From: Pseudomonas chlororaphis subsp. aurantiaca
GTDB taxonomy: Bacteria > Pseudomonadota > Gammaproteobacteria > Pseudomonadales > Pseudomonadaceae
Direction: 5' to 3'
DNA: 64,000 nucleotides
Assembly: GCF_013466605.1 (NCBI RefSeq)
Contig: NZ_CP059162.1
Span: 4,898,001-4,962,000 of the forward strand
Part shown: positions 52,405-59,210 of the stretch, piece by piece
Numbering within the stretch: the stretch's first letter is position 1
How the letters are laid out: each line of letters starts with the position of its first letter
Made by a program: the position numbers and the translations under genes
The notes under the pieces: generated by a model
Told to the model about the DNA's origin: nothing
The model's database searches: none
What the model saw: only the letters and a program-made list of their open reading frames with translations

Positions 52405-52899
52405 ATGCCTGAAGAGCAATGGCGACAAATTGTTGATTGGCCGGCTTATGAAGTAAGCAGTCTTGGCCGAGTACGGCGCGGTGACCACGTGAAGGCGCAT
52501 TATCTTGACCGCAAGGGCTACTTCAAGGTGAAGCTGTGGAGCGGTCCAGAGTCGAAAGCCTTCCTGATCCACAGGCTTGTCGCCATCTACTTTATCGGGC
52601 CTGTTCCAGAAGGTCATATTTGCCGCCACCTGAACGGAGACAAGTCAATCAATAGCGTAGGCAATCTGGCATATGGGACGCCATCGCAAAACGAGACTGA
52701 CAAGAAGTCACATGGAACAGATGGAACTGGCGAAAGGCATCCTGCTGCGAAACTGACAGCGGCACAGGTCATCGAGATCAGGTCAACTTTCAGGCCGTAC
52801 TGTCGGAAATTTGGTGGTGTTTCCCTTGCCAGAAAGTATGGGGTTTCTCAGCCGATAATCAGCGCCATTATTTGTCGGCGGATATGGAAGCATCTATAG
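52405..52899 (+). CDS. HNH endonuclease with NUMOD4 domain
   Basis: 164 aa. NUMOD4 start (WRQIVDWPAYEVSSLGRVRR), HNH core (IHRLVAIYFIGPVPEGHICR, HLNGDKSINSVGNLAYGT) and a C-terminal HTH (SLARKYGVSQPIISAI). This is the layout of free-standing phage homing endonucleases. It may cut near its own place, next to the variable paralogs. Confidence 0.87.
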   Translation: MPEEQWRQIVDWPAYEVSSLGRVRRGDHVKAHYLDRKGYFKVKLWSGPESKAFLIHRLVAIYFIGPVPEGHICRHLNGDKSINSVGNLAYGTPSQNETDKKSHGTDGTGERHPAAKLTAAQVIEIRSTFRPYCRKFGGVSLARKYGVSQPIISAIICRRIWKHL

Positions 52900-53081
52900 C
52901 CACCAACAGCTACTTCGGCCTGCTCGGACAGGCCAGCCACAGCCAGAAGGACCGCGCAGCCCTGGCCAATGTCGTGCTGAGGCGCAGCAATACAGTCAAC
53001 GCAGCGCTGACGAAGACTTACCAGAAACGCGAGGCTCCGGCCCGTAGGCCAGGTCACGCCACCGCGCAAGGTCAGCAATAA
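52884..53081 (+). CDS. Small early protein, doubtful C-terminus
   Basis: 65 aa (MEASIATNSYFGLLGQASHS, ANVVLRRSNTVNAALTKTY). Codon third positions are GC-rich in the first 50 codons, then look less coding. It overlaps the endonuclease end, and an opposing frame overlaps its second half. Confidence 0.45.
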   Translation: MEASIATNSYFGLLGQASHSQKDRAALANVVLRRSNTVNAALTKTYQKREAPARRPGHATAQGQQ

Positions 53082-53193
53082 GCTTGAGCCCCAGGCGCAC
53101 CTCAACCTCGAGCCTTTCCTCTGGAAGGTTGAGCAGTCGCACAACCTCACCGCCGATCAGGCGTAACGCTTCCGCATCGGTTTTCGTGCTCAT
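52996..53193 (-). CDS. Small minus-strand ORF, uncertain
   Basis: 65 aa (MSTKTDAEALRLIGGEVVRL, EVEVRLGLKLIADLARW), amphipathic and plausible as protein, on the strand opposite to the early operon. No ribosome site is seen. It converges on and overlaps the plus-strand frame at 52884. Confidence 0.35.
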   Translation of the reverse strand: MSTKTDAEALRLIGGEVVRLLNLPEERLEVEVRLGLKLIADLARWRDLAYGPEPRVSGKSSSALR

Positions 53194-53288
53194 CACGGTC
53201 ATCGTCTGGTTTGTGTCGAGCGCAAATCATCAACCCATTTCATTCATCACGCCAGCCCGCGAGGCAGGCACGCGCCTGGAGGTGCGAT

Positions 53289-53494
53289 ATGTCTACCCCC
53301 CCCAACGCATCAAGCGTAACGACCTGTCGCGCAGACGCATTCGTAAGCGCGTCCTGCGAGCCTTCAAGTCGAGCTTCCGACTGAAAGGCGGTCCTATCGA
53401 AACGGCCTGGCTATCTACACCCGGAACCCTGGTGTTCACACTGGGCGAATGGCGCGGCCACTACAACGCCAAGAATGAATGGGTGCCGCTATGA
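53289..53494 (+). CDS. Small basic early protein with C8 frameshift at its start
   Basis: The coding frame (RIKRNDLSRRRIRKRVLRAF to EWVPL) ends at 53494 and is coupled to the next gene by ATGA. The only ATG with a good ribosome site (GGAGG, then ATG 53289) is out of frame because of the eight-C run at 53296-53303; nine C would restore MSTPPQRIKRNDL. In the present sequence that ATG yields only 31 codons, and the true frame would need a GTG at 53282 sitting on the ribosome site. Confidence 0.55.
53296..53303 (+). repeat. Homopolymeric C8 tract
   Basis: Eight C residues starting within codon 3 after ATG 53289. Length change by one base switches the ATG in or out of frame with the downstream coding sequence. 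Confidence 0.85.
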
Positions 53495-53682
53495 CACCTC
53501 ATGAATTCATCGAGAAGAATGTCCACGACGAGCTGCGCAAGCTGAAGTTCAAGGAGTCGGTTTGCTTCAGCGTGAGCCGCGATGCAGTCGACTACTACCG
53601 TCAGCGCAGTATGTTCAGCAAGAGCGTTGTGCTTGACGTGCTGGCCTGGTCGAAGAAGCGGGCCAAAGAGCTTTCCCGATAA
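53491..53682 (+). CDS. Small early phage protein
   Basis: 63 aa (MTPHEFIEKNVHDELRKLKF, SVSRDAVDYYRQRSMFSKSV), charged. Overlaps the previous stop by ATGA. Unknown. Confidence 0.7.
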   Translation: MTPHEFIEKNVHDELRKLKFKESVCFSVSRDAVDYYRQRSMFSKSVVLDVLAWSKKRAKELSR

Positions 53683-53723
53683 TCACCCTCAACCGCCCGG
53701 GCATGGCCCGGCAAGGACTCCCC

Positions 53724-54032
53724 ATGCCTACAGAAATTAAAATCAGCACTGGACACCCTGATGCGGGCCGGATCTATGCGCAAGCCTTGGCACGTGTAAC
53801 CGCCGAGCGCGACGCCCTGCATGCCGACCTGACTGCCCGGGATCAGCGGGTGGCTGACCTGGAGGGGCTGCTACAAGAGACTATTTCGGCTTGGGCCGCC
53901 ACCCAATTCGGTGATCCGCCGACCGAACTCGCCAAGGTCATTGCGCGTATCAAGCCCGCTCTCAACCCCACCCCGAAGCCCCACACCTGCTGCGGCAACT
54001 GCCCGGCCGGCTGCATTGGAGCGAAGCCATGA
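53724..54032 (+). CDS. Coiled-coil early protein with Cys-rich tail
   Basis: 102 aa. Coiled coil ARVTAERDALHADLTARDQR, then a tail HTCCGNCPAGCIG with four cysteines. AAGGA precedes ATG 53724. Resembles Ea22-like phage early proteins; no function known. Confidence 0.7.
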   Translation: MPTEIKISTGHPDAGRIYAQALARVTAERDALHADLTARDQRVADLEGLLQETISAWAATQFGDPPTELAKVIARIKPALNPTPKPHTCCGNCPAGCIGAKP

Positions 54033-54298
54033 AAAGGCTGATTAACTCCATGGCCAAGGGCAAGCTGAAAAACACGCACCTGAACCGGGTCGATGCGCTG
54101 ATCGAGCGCTACTCCTACCACCTCTATCCCAGGGTCTATATCGACATAGACCGGATGAAAGAGGCACTCAAGGGACCGTTTTACACTTTGCCTCGGGGCC
54201 TGGATGCCGAAGGAATCCGCAAGTTCATGCTTGATTGCGCCGGGGATACCGACAACCGCCCGGTCTGGCCCAATACCGGAGAAAACCATGAGCAATAA
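54029..54298 (+). CDS. Small early phage protein
   Basis: 89 aa (MKRLINSMAKGKLKNTHLNR, YSYHLYPRVYIDIDRMKEAL). Overlaps neighbours at both ends. Not recognised. Confidence 0.68.
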   Translation: MKRLINSMAKGKLKNTHLNRVDALIERYSYHLYPRVYIDIDRMKEALKGPFYTLPRGLDAEGIRKFMLDCAGDTDNRPVWPNTGENHEQ

Positions 54299-55511
54299 CG
54301 AAATGGTCAGCGTGCCGCGTGAGCTGCTGGAGAGCATCCGAACTACCTGCATGTATACGATGCCCGGCAATGCATACAAAGAACTAAGCGCCATACTGGA
54401 TGCGCCGCCGCACTGCCCAGAGTGCGGTTACACCGAGCAGGATTGCCGGGAGCAGATGGACCATCACTTGTGCGGGCTTCCGGAGCCAGCTCCAGCAAAA
54501 GTAACCGGAGCCGACGTACTCCGCTGGATGGATGAGCATGCAGCCGCCCAGCCCCAGGACAAACTTGATCAGGTCAATCTGGCCAGTTTTGCCATGGACA
54601 TGTCAACCTGTACCCTGACCACTGGCGACGGCACGGCGTATTTTTACAACCGAATCGACCTCAATAAGGCCGAACAAGTCCCAGTGTGTATATATTGGGA
54701 TGCCAAAACCCAAGACTGTCTGGACAGCAAGTGCGGCGAGCACGGTGCGTACAAACCAGCCGCCCAGCCTGTGCCGCCTGCGGGCTACGCACCGTGCTCG
54801 CCTGAGCTGTTGGAGCCTGGAGTTGATTGCGCAACCGCGCCGCGCTGGTCAAGCCCAACCTGGGACGGCCATTCGCATTGGCATCCTATGCCGCCTGCTG
54901 GCGGGGAGCCGGAAGCCCTTGTCTTGTGTCGAAACTGCGCCAACAAAGGGCAGGACTCAAACTGCGCGGAGTGCCAAGGCCGTGTCGTTTACTACGTAAA
55001 GCCTATAAGTAAGGCGTTCAGTGATTGGTATTCGCGCAATCCGTACAGTGAACTTAGCCCAGGAACACTTGGCCTCATGGCGTTCAAGGCAGGGGCCAAC
55101 TTTGTCCGCGCCCACGTCACCCGGCTGCTGGCCGAGAACAAGCGCCTGGATTTGATGGTTGCCCAGGGCGACTACAACCGGGATGCCACGGTAATAGCTC
55201 TGCGCGCCGAACTGGACGCCCTGAAAGCCCAGCTTCAGGGCGAGCCGGTGGGTTTTGCTACAAAGCGAAATGGGAAGATAGGTAGCTGGCTTCACAGCAG
55301 CCAACGCCAAGCTGAAAACTTTGATTCAACTGCGGACAACGGGAAGCCCGGCAACTCCGAAATATTTCCTGTTTATCGCCATCAAGCCGAGCCGCCCGCG
55401 CCGGTGGCGGTGGTGCTGCCTGTCCGATACGAAAGCAACCTTTTCCCAAAACCGTACCGTGACGGCTGGAACGCCTGCCTCGACGAAGTAGCCCGTCTCA
55501 ACAGCCTGTAA
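54288..55511 (+). CDS. Large composite early protein (407 aa)
   Basis: Starts MSNNEMVSVPRELLESIRTT; an N-terminal zinc-like pair CPECGYTEQDC near residue 43 and a second Cys cluster (CRNCANKGQDSNCAEC) near 218. Pro/Gln-rich linkers and repeated AAQP segments join several modules, and the end (YESNLFPKPYRDGWNACLDE) is common in Pseudomonas phage early proteins. ATG 54288 overlaps the previous gene by 11 bp. Function unknown. Confidence 0.72.
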   Translation: MSNNEMVSVPRELLESIRTTCMYTMPGNAYKELSAILDAPPHCPECGYTEQDCREQMDHHLCGLPEPAPAKVTGADVLRWMDEHAAAQPQDKLDQVNLASFAMDMSTCTLTTGDGTAYFYNRIDLNKAEQVPVCIYWDAKTQDCLDSKCGEHGAYKPAAQPVPPAGYAPCSPELLEPGVDCATAPRWSSPTWDGHSHWHPMPPAGGEPEALVLCRNCANKGQDSNCAECQGRVVYYVKPISKAFSDWYSRNPYSELSPGTLGLMAFKAGANFVRAHVTRLLAENKRLDLMVAQGDYNRDATVIALRAELDALKAQLQGEPVGFATKRNGKIGSWLHSSQRQAENFDSTADNGKPGNSEIFPVYRHQAEPPAPVAVVLPVRYESNLFPKPYRDGWNACLDEVARLNSL

Positions 55512-55560
55512 CCCCTCCCCCCTTCAACTCAACTCTGCCGCGTGGCAGAAAGGACAAGTC

Positions 55561-55941
55561 ATGCCTGAAGAAATCAAGATCCAGACCTGGAGCGGCGAAG
55601 GCCTGCCGCCGGTTGGGACGGTGTGCGAGTGGTTTGAGCGCAACTGCTCTCGCTGGGCGAAATGTGAGGTTGTATTCTCGTCCTCATGGGTGATGGTGAT
55701 ACGAGATACGAGCACACATCCCGATGGACCTGTCGATACGGCTATAGATCTTGTTGCAACAGCTCCTGACTTCCGTCCCATCCGCACGCCCGAGCAGATC
55801 GCGGCGGAAGAGCGGGAGACTGCCATTTACGAGATGTCGGTATGGGCTGGGGTCGGGGTAACTGGTCCGGGTTCCGACCGGGAGCGCAGAATTCTCGGTC
55901 TGCTTTGGGACGCAGGCTACCGCAAGCAGGTGGCGCCATGA
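55561..55941 (+). CDS. Early phage protein with shared flanking modules, copy 2
   Basis: 126 aa. Shares GLPPVGTVCE, RPIRTPEQIAAEER and AGYRKQVAP with the 172-aa product at 47980; the parts between are different. DNA identity of these modules is high, pointing to recent exchange. Unknown function. Confidence 0.72.
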   Translation: MPEEIKIQTWSGEGLPPVGTVCEWFERNCSRWAKCEVVFSSSWVMVIRDTSTHPDGPVDTAIDLVATAPDFRPIRTPEQIAAEERETAIYEMSVWAGVGVTGPGSDRERRILGLLWDAGYRKQVAP

Positions 55942-56006
55942 TCCTGCTCTCCCTCCCCGCCCTGCTGTTCCTGGGCCAGCACATCTACCGAGGGCCGAAG
56001 CGATGA
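55938..56006 (+). CDS. Tiny hydrophobic peptide (22 aa)
   Basis: MILLSLPALLFLGQHIYRGP; both ends overlap neighbours by ATGA. Coupling suggests translation; a regulatory or spacer role is possible. Confidence 0.4.
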   Translation: MILLSLPALLFLGQHIYRGPKR

Positions 56007-56818
56007 GTGAATATCAGCTCTACCTCGGCGACTGCCTGGAGGTCATGAAACAGCTGCCAGACGCCAGCGTCGACCTGGTGCTGGCCGACCTGCCTTATGG
56101 CACAACCCAGTGCGCCTGGGACACCATCATCCCGCTTGAGCCGCTCTGGCAGGAATACCTGCGAATCGCCAAGCCCGAGGCGGCCATCGTACTTTGCGCG
56201 GCCCAACCGTTCGCCTCGATGCTGGTGGCGAGCAATCCAAAGCTCTATCGGTATGAATGGATCTGGGAGAAAGGCAACGCCACCGGCTTCCTGAACGCCA
56301 AGAAGCAGCCATTGCGGGCACATGAAAGCGCCCAGGTCTTCTACCGCAAGCAGCCGGTGTACAACCCTCAGATGACGGGGGGGCATGAGCGGAAGGCGGC
56401 GAAGCGAAAGACAGTCAACTCGGAGTGCTACGGCAAAGCTCTGGCCCTGGCCGAATACGATTCAACTGAGCGGTACCCGCGCTCAGTGCAGTTCTTCTCG
56501 AGCGACAAACAGACCGGCAGCTTTCACCCAACACAGAAGCCTGTGGCCTGGATGTCATTCCTGATCAGCACCTATACCCAGCCGGGCCATGTGGTGCTGG
56601 ACAACACGATGGGCAGCGGTACCACCGGCGTGGCCTGCATGCAGCTTGGCAGGAAGTTCATCGGCGTCGAGAAAGACCTCGACGAGAACGGGAACAGGCT
56701 CGGGTATCTGGATATAGCCCGCGCGCGGATAACCGACGCTATCGCCATCCGTGACGCCCCGGTACCGCAGCTGGCATTTGAGGAGTTCGCCACAGCCCGC
56801 CGGAAAGTCGACGGATAG
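56003..56818 (+). CDS. Orphan DNA methyltransferase (DPPY-type)
   Basis: 271 aa. Motif IV is DLPY (29-32) where DPPY is usual, and motif I is DNTMGSGTTG near 197. Motif IV before motif I makes it beta-class N6-adenine or N4-cytosine methyltransferase. No restriction gene is adjacent, so it probably protects phage DNA. The specificity cannot be read. The preceding tiny ORF overlaps its ATG. Confidence 0.87.
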   Translation: MSEYQLYLGDCLEVMKQLPDASVDLVLADLPYGTTQCAWDTIIPLEPLWQEYLRIAKPEAAIVLCAAQPFASMLVASNPKLYRYEWIWEKGNATGFLNAKKQPLRAHESAQVFYRKQPVYNPQMTGGHERKAAKRKTVNSECYGKALALAEYDSTERYPRSVQFFSSDKQTGSFHPTQKPVAWMSFLISTYTQPGHVVLDNTMGSGTTGVACMQLGRKFIGVEKDLDENGNRLGYLDIARARITDAIAIRDAPVPQLAFEEFATARRKVDG

Positions 56819-56927
56819 CCAGGACAACGGGCCGGGCGAACAACCCAACAGTAGCCGCGCGCAACGCCGGCGTCTGTAAGACCTTTCCGAAACAACCCCT
56901 CAACTTTCATAACGAATGAGGTCGGTC

Positions 56928-57062
56928 ATGCACAGTTGGATCCTCATCTATTTTGCTTTGGTTCTGGTTGGCTTAATCGGCGCGACCAAGCGACAGCCAT
57001 TGCTTGTCACCATCTGCATAGTCTTGGCATGGATTGCAGGTGCGTTTTTTTACAGGAAATAA
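56928..57062 (+). CDS. Small membrane protein (44 aa)
   Basis: Two hydrophobic segments (WILIYFALVLVGLIGA, LLVTICIVLAWIAGAFF) with a short basic loop. GAGG six bases before ATG 56928. Possible superinfection-exclusion type protein; that is a guess from size and topology. Confidence 0.6.
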   Translation: MHSWILIYFALVLVGLIGATKRQPLLVTICIVLAWIAGAFFYRK

Positions 57063-57109
57063 CAATCCCATCAATCACACCGGCCGGAGACGGCCGGCGA
57101 GGAATTCGC

Positions 57110-57310
57110 ATGCAGTACGACATCCACGAAAAACGTCAGGACGGTGGCGTAGGTCGCCTCCTCGACGTAATCGACCGAACCCCAGAACGACGCAAAACCG
57201 GGCTCTTCGTAGAGTTCGACGGCGAATTTCACCCAGTGCTGACCGGTATCAGGAACTTCATTGTCCTGACTGCTGAGCGGTGGGAAATGATGAAGAGGAG
57301 GAAATCATGA
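57110..57310 (+). CDS. Small early phage protein
   Basis: 66 aa (MQYDIHEKRQDGGVGRLLDV, RKTGLFVEFDGEFHPVL). GAGGAA precedes ATG 57110. Overlaps the next start by ATGA. Unknown. Confidence 0.65.
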   Translation: MQYDIHEKRQDGGVGRLLDVIDRTPERRKTGLFVEFDGEFHPVLTGIRNFIVLTAERWEMMKRRKS

Positions 57311-57504
57311 GCAGATACCCATATACCGAGGCATACGATGCTTTGCGGGCTCTGACCGACTGGAAGAATGGCCAAGGGATAACCTTCAGCAGGTCAGAAG
57401 CAGCAAGAGTTTGCGAGTACATTGCCGCCGCCATTGGCCTGGACAAAAAAGAACTCGCCGAGAAGATTGCCGACCACGCACGGATATTGGATGCCAAATC
57501 ATGA
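57307..57504 (+). CDS. Small helical early protein
   Basis: 65 aa (YTEAYDALRALTDWKNGQGI, AIGLDKKELAEKIADHARIL). Coupled at both ends by ATGA. Unknown. Confidence 0.65.
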   Translation: MSRYPYTEAYDALRALTDWKNGQGITFSRSEAARVCEYIAAAIGLDKKELAEKIADHARILDAKS

Positions 57505-57785
57505 CCGACTACAGCGAACTGAAGCGACTGGCCGGCGAAGTTGCCAGCACGAAGACAATGACAATCGACGACGAACGCCTTTGGTACCGACCTTCAACCG
57601 GCGAGGCCGTGCTGGAGTTGTTCATCGAGCGCGACCAGCTCAAGGCCGAGAACGAGGCGCTGCGCAAGGACGCCAAGCGGTATCGATGGCTTAGGGATAG
57701 TCCTGATGACTTGGATCTATCCTCGGCTGACAACATGGAAGAGATTGACGCACTGATCGACGCCGCAATGAGCAAGGAGAGATGA
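57501..57785 (+). CDS. Ea22-like coiled-coil early protein
   Basis: 94 aa (MTDYSELKRLAGEVAST, RDQLKAENEALRKDAKRYRW). The pattern tDYseLKrLAE ... ENeaLrkD is typical of Ea22-like phage proteins before xis/int. Its coiled coil resembles that of the product at 41718. Confidence 0.75.
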   Translation: MTDYSELKRLAGEVASTKTMTIDDERLWYRPSTGEAVLELFIERDQLKAENEALRKDAKRYRWLRDSPDDLDLSSADNMEEIDALIDAAMSKER

Positions 57786-57786
57786 G

Positions 57787-58131
57787 ATGGGAGCAGCAGA
57801 GAAGCTGTCTGATGATTCCGGGCATGACAAGGTAACCGAGAAGCGCATGGCCGAACTGCTGGGCACGACCGCAAAAGCCCTGCAACGGAAGCGCGAACGC
57901 GCCATCATACCGGCCGATGTATGGTGCAAAATCGACGGCCGAATCATGTATAGCAAATGGAGATATGACGAATGGCTAGAGAGCCTATGGAGCTGCCCAC
58001 GGGCGTTGAGTTCGTCGGGGAGTCAATCCGAATTCGATTCTCCTACAACAAGAAACGCCGCTGTGAAACGCTCCCCTTCCCCCAAACGCCGAAGGGAATC
58101 GCAGCCGCAGCCGGTCTTCGTTCTCAAGTAA
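57787..58131 (+). CDS. Putative excisionase (DUF1233-like)
   Basis: 114 aa. VTEKRMAELLGTTAKALQRK and IDGRIMYSKWRYDEWLES match the small winged-helix excisionases preceding integrases. The C-terminal 50 residues overlap the integrase start in another frame and are Ser/Arg-rich, so only the first 65 or so are likely structured. Would steer the integrase toward excision. Confidence 0.72.
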   Translation: MGAAEKLSDDSGHDKVTEKRMAELLGTTAKALQRKRERAIIPADVWCKIDGRIMYSKWRYDEWLESLWSCPRALSSSGSQSEFDSPTTRNAAVKRSPSPKRRRESQPQPVFVLK

Positions 58132-59156
58132 AGCAACTCGAGAAGCTCGGTGCATTAACCCAAGAAAAATATGCCGAGCTTTTCCCCCGCTCAAGAAGCG
58201 TCGTAACAACCCATCTTCCCCTCTTCTTCGATTATGCCCAGGAATGGCTAGATAGCCTGCAGATCGTCGAAGGCACACGAAAGAACTATCGCTCTACCCT
58301 ACAGACCTACTGGGTTCCGCGCCTAGCCGCTCTCCCCCTAGACAAAATCACGCCGATGCTGATGCGTAAGCTGGCTACGGAAATTCAGTGGACTTCGCCT
58401 GCCCGTCGCAAGGGCGCAGTCCGATTGGTCACCAGCATTTTCAGTCAAGCCGTCAAGGATGAGCTGATTATGCGAAACCCTGCCCTATCAATCCCTCCAT
58501 CGCGAGTGGTGAAGCGTGAGATTGATCCGTTCACCCGGGAAGAGGCCGATCTCATGATCGATAAGCTTTATGAGGTTACTGGTGGCCTTCAATCGATATA
58601 TGCAGCGTTCTTCGAGTTCTCTTTCTATACCGGAATGCGCCCGGGTGAGGCGATGGCACTACGCTGGGAGGAGATAGATACAAGGAAGAAAACGGCAAGG
58701 GTTTGCCGAATTCGGATCTACGGGGAGATCAAGGAAAGGACGAAGACGAAGACCGTTCGTGAGGTTTTATTGAACGATCGCGCTCTTCAGGCACTCGATA
58801 AAGCTAGGCCATTAACCATGGCCCGCTCGGATTACGTGTTTGCGCCAAGTGGCGCGGGGGATAGGTCAGGGCTGTACGTGAAGTCAGAGACTGGCGCTAA
58901 GCGCTATTGGATAAGCGCGATGCGAAAGCTTGGGATCAGGCAGCGTCGAATGTATGACACGCGCCACACCTACGCAACGATGTGCCTGATGTCGGGCATG
59001 AACCCTGCGTTCATCGCCGCACAGCTCGGGCATAGCGTACAGGTCCTGCTTTCAACCTACGCCAAGTGGATCAACTCGCCGAGTGATTGGGCTGAATTGG
59101 AGAAGCTGAATTTTGCTGAAACAGGTACAAATTTGGTACACGAAAAACTCCAATAG
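57972..59156 (+). CDS. Tyrosine integrase
   Basis: 394 aa. N-terminal arm-binding part (TGVEFVGESIRIRFSYNKKR), core-binding domain (YAQEWLDSLQIVEGTRKNYR) and catalytic domain with Arg223 (TGMRPGEA), Arg331 in YDTRHT (Tyr instead of the first His), His354 (LGHS) and Tyr363 (STYAKW). It ends 32 bp from attR, and its last codons contain the candidate right arm sites. Confidence 0.93.
   Translation: MAREPMELPTGVEFVGESIRIRFSYNKKRRCETLPFPQTPKGIAAAAGLRSQVKQLEKLGALTQEKYAELFPRSRSVVTTHLPLFFDYAQEWLDSLQIVEGTRKNYRSTLQTYWVPRLAALPLDKITPMLMRKLATEIQWTSPARRKGAVRLVTSIFSQAVKDELIMRNPALSIPPSRVVKREIDPFTREEADLMIDKLYEVTGGLQSIYAAFFEFSFYTGMRPGEAMALRWEEIDTRKKTARVCRIRIYGEIKERTKTKTVREVLLNDRALQALDKARPLTMARSDYVFAPSGAGDRSGLYVKSETGAKRYWISAMRKLGIRQRRMYDTRHTYATMCLMSGMNPAFIAAQLGHSVQVLLSTYAKWINSPSDWAELEKLNFAETGTNLVHEKLQ
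59123..59139. promoter_or_regulatory. Candidate integrase arm-type sites, right
   Basis: AGGTAC (59123-59128) and TGGTAC (59134-59139), inside the last integrase codons; match the pair at 14433-14450. Confidence 0.4.
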
Positions 59157-59188
59157 CGTCACACACTAAGAAACACAAGGGTTTTAGT

Positions 59189-59210
59189 CTTATGTGCGGA
59201 TTAGCTGGAG
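59189..59210. repeat. attR core (22 bp)
   Basis: Second copy of the 22-bp repeat, holding the asnO ATG (59192) and Cys2 codon. Upstream of it the sequence is phage-derived; AAGGG at 59177-59181, ten bases before the ATG, may serve as ribosome site. Confidence 0.93.

Larger units (their letters stand above)
14338..59210. mobile_element. Temperate contractile-tailed prophage, about 44.9 kb
   Basis: Bounded by 22-bp direct repeats, with the integrase gene ending 32 bp from attR. It carries full sets of lysogeny, replication, packaging, capsid, contractile tail (sheath, tube, baseplate J, spike), fibre and lysis genes with no obvious breaks, so it may be inducible, subject to the unusual repressor. 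Layout is lambdoid: integrase and plus-strand early operon on one arm, repressor and cro in the middle, minus-strand replication then late genes on the other. Confidence 0.95.

Noticed and set aside
45377-58131. Diversity-generating retroelement reverse transcriptase in the early operon
   Set aside because: No protein in the window shows reverse transcriptase motifs, and no adenine-rich template copy of the variable block was seen by eye.
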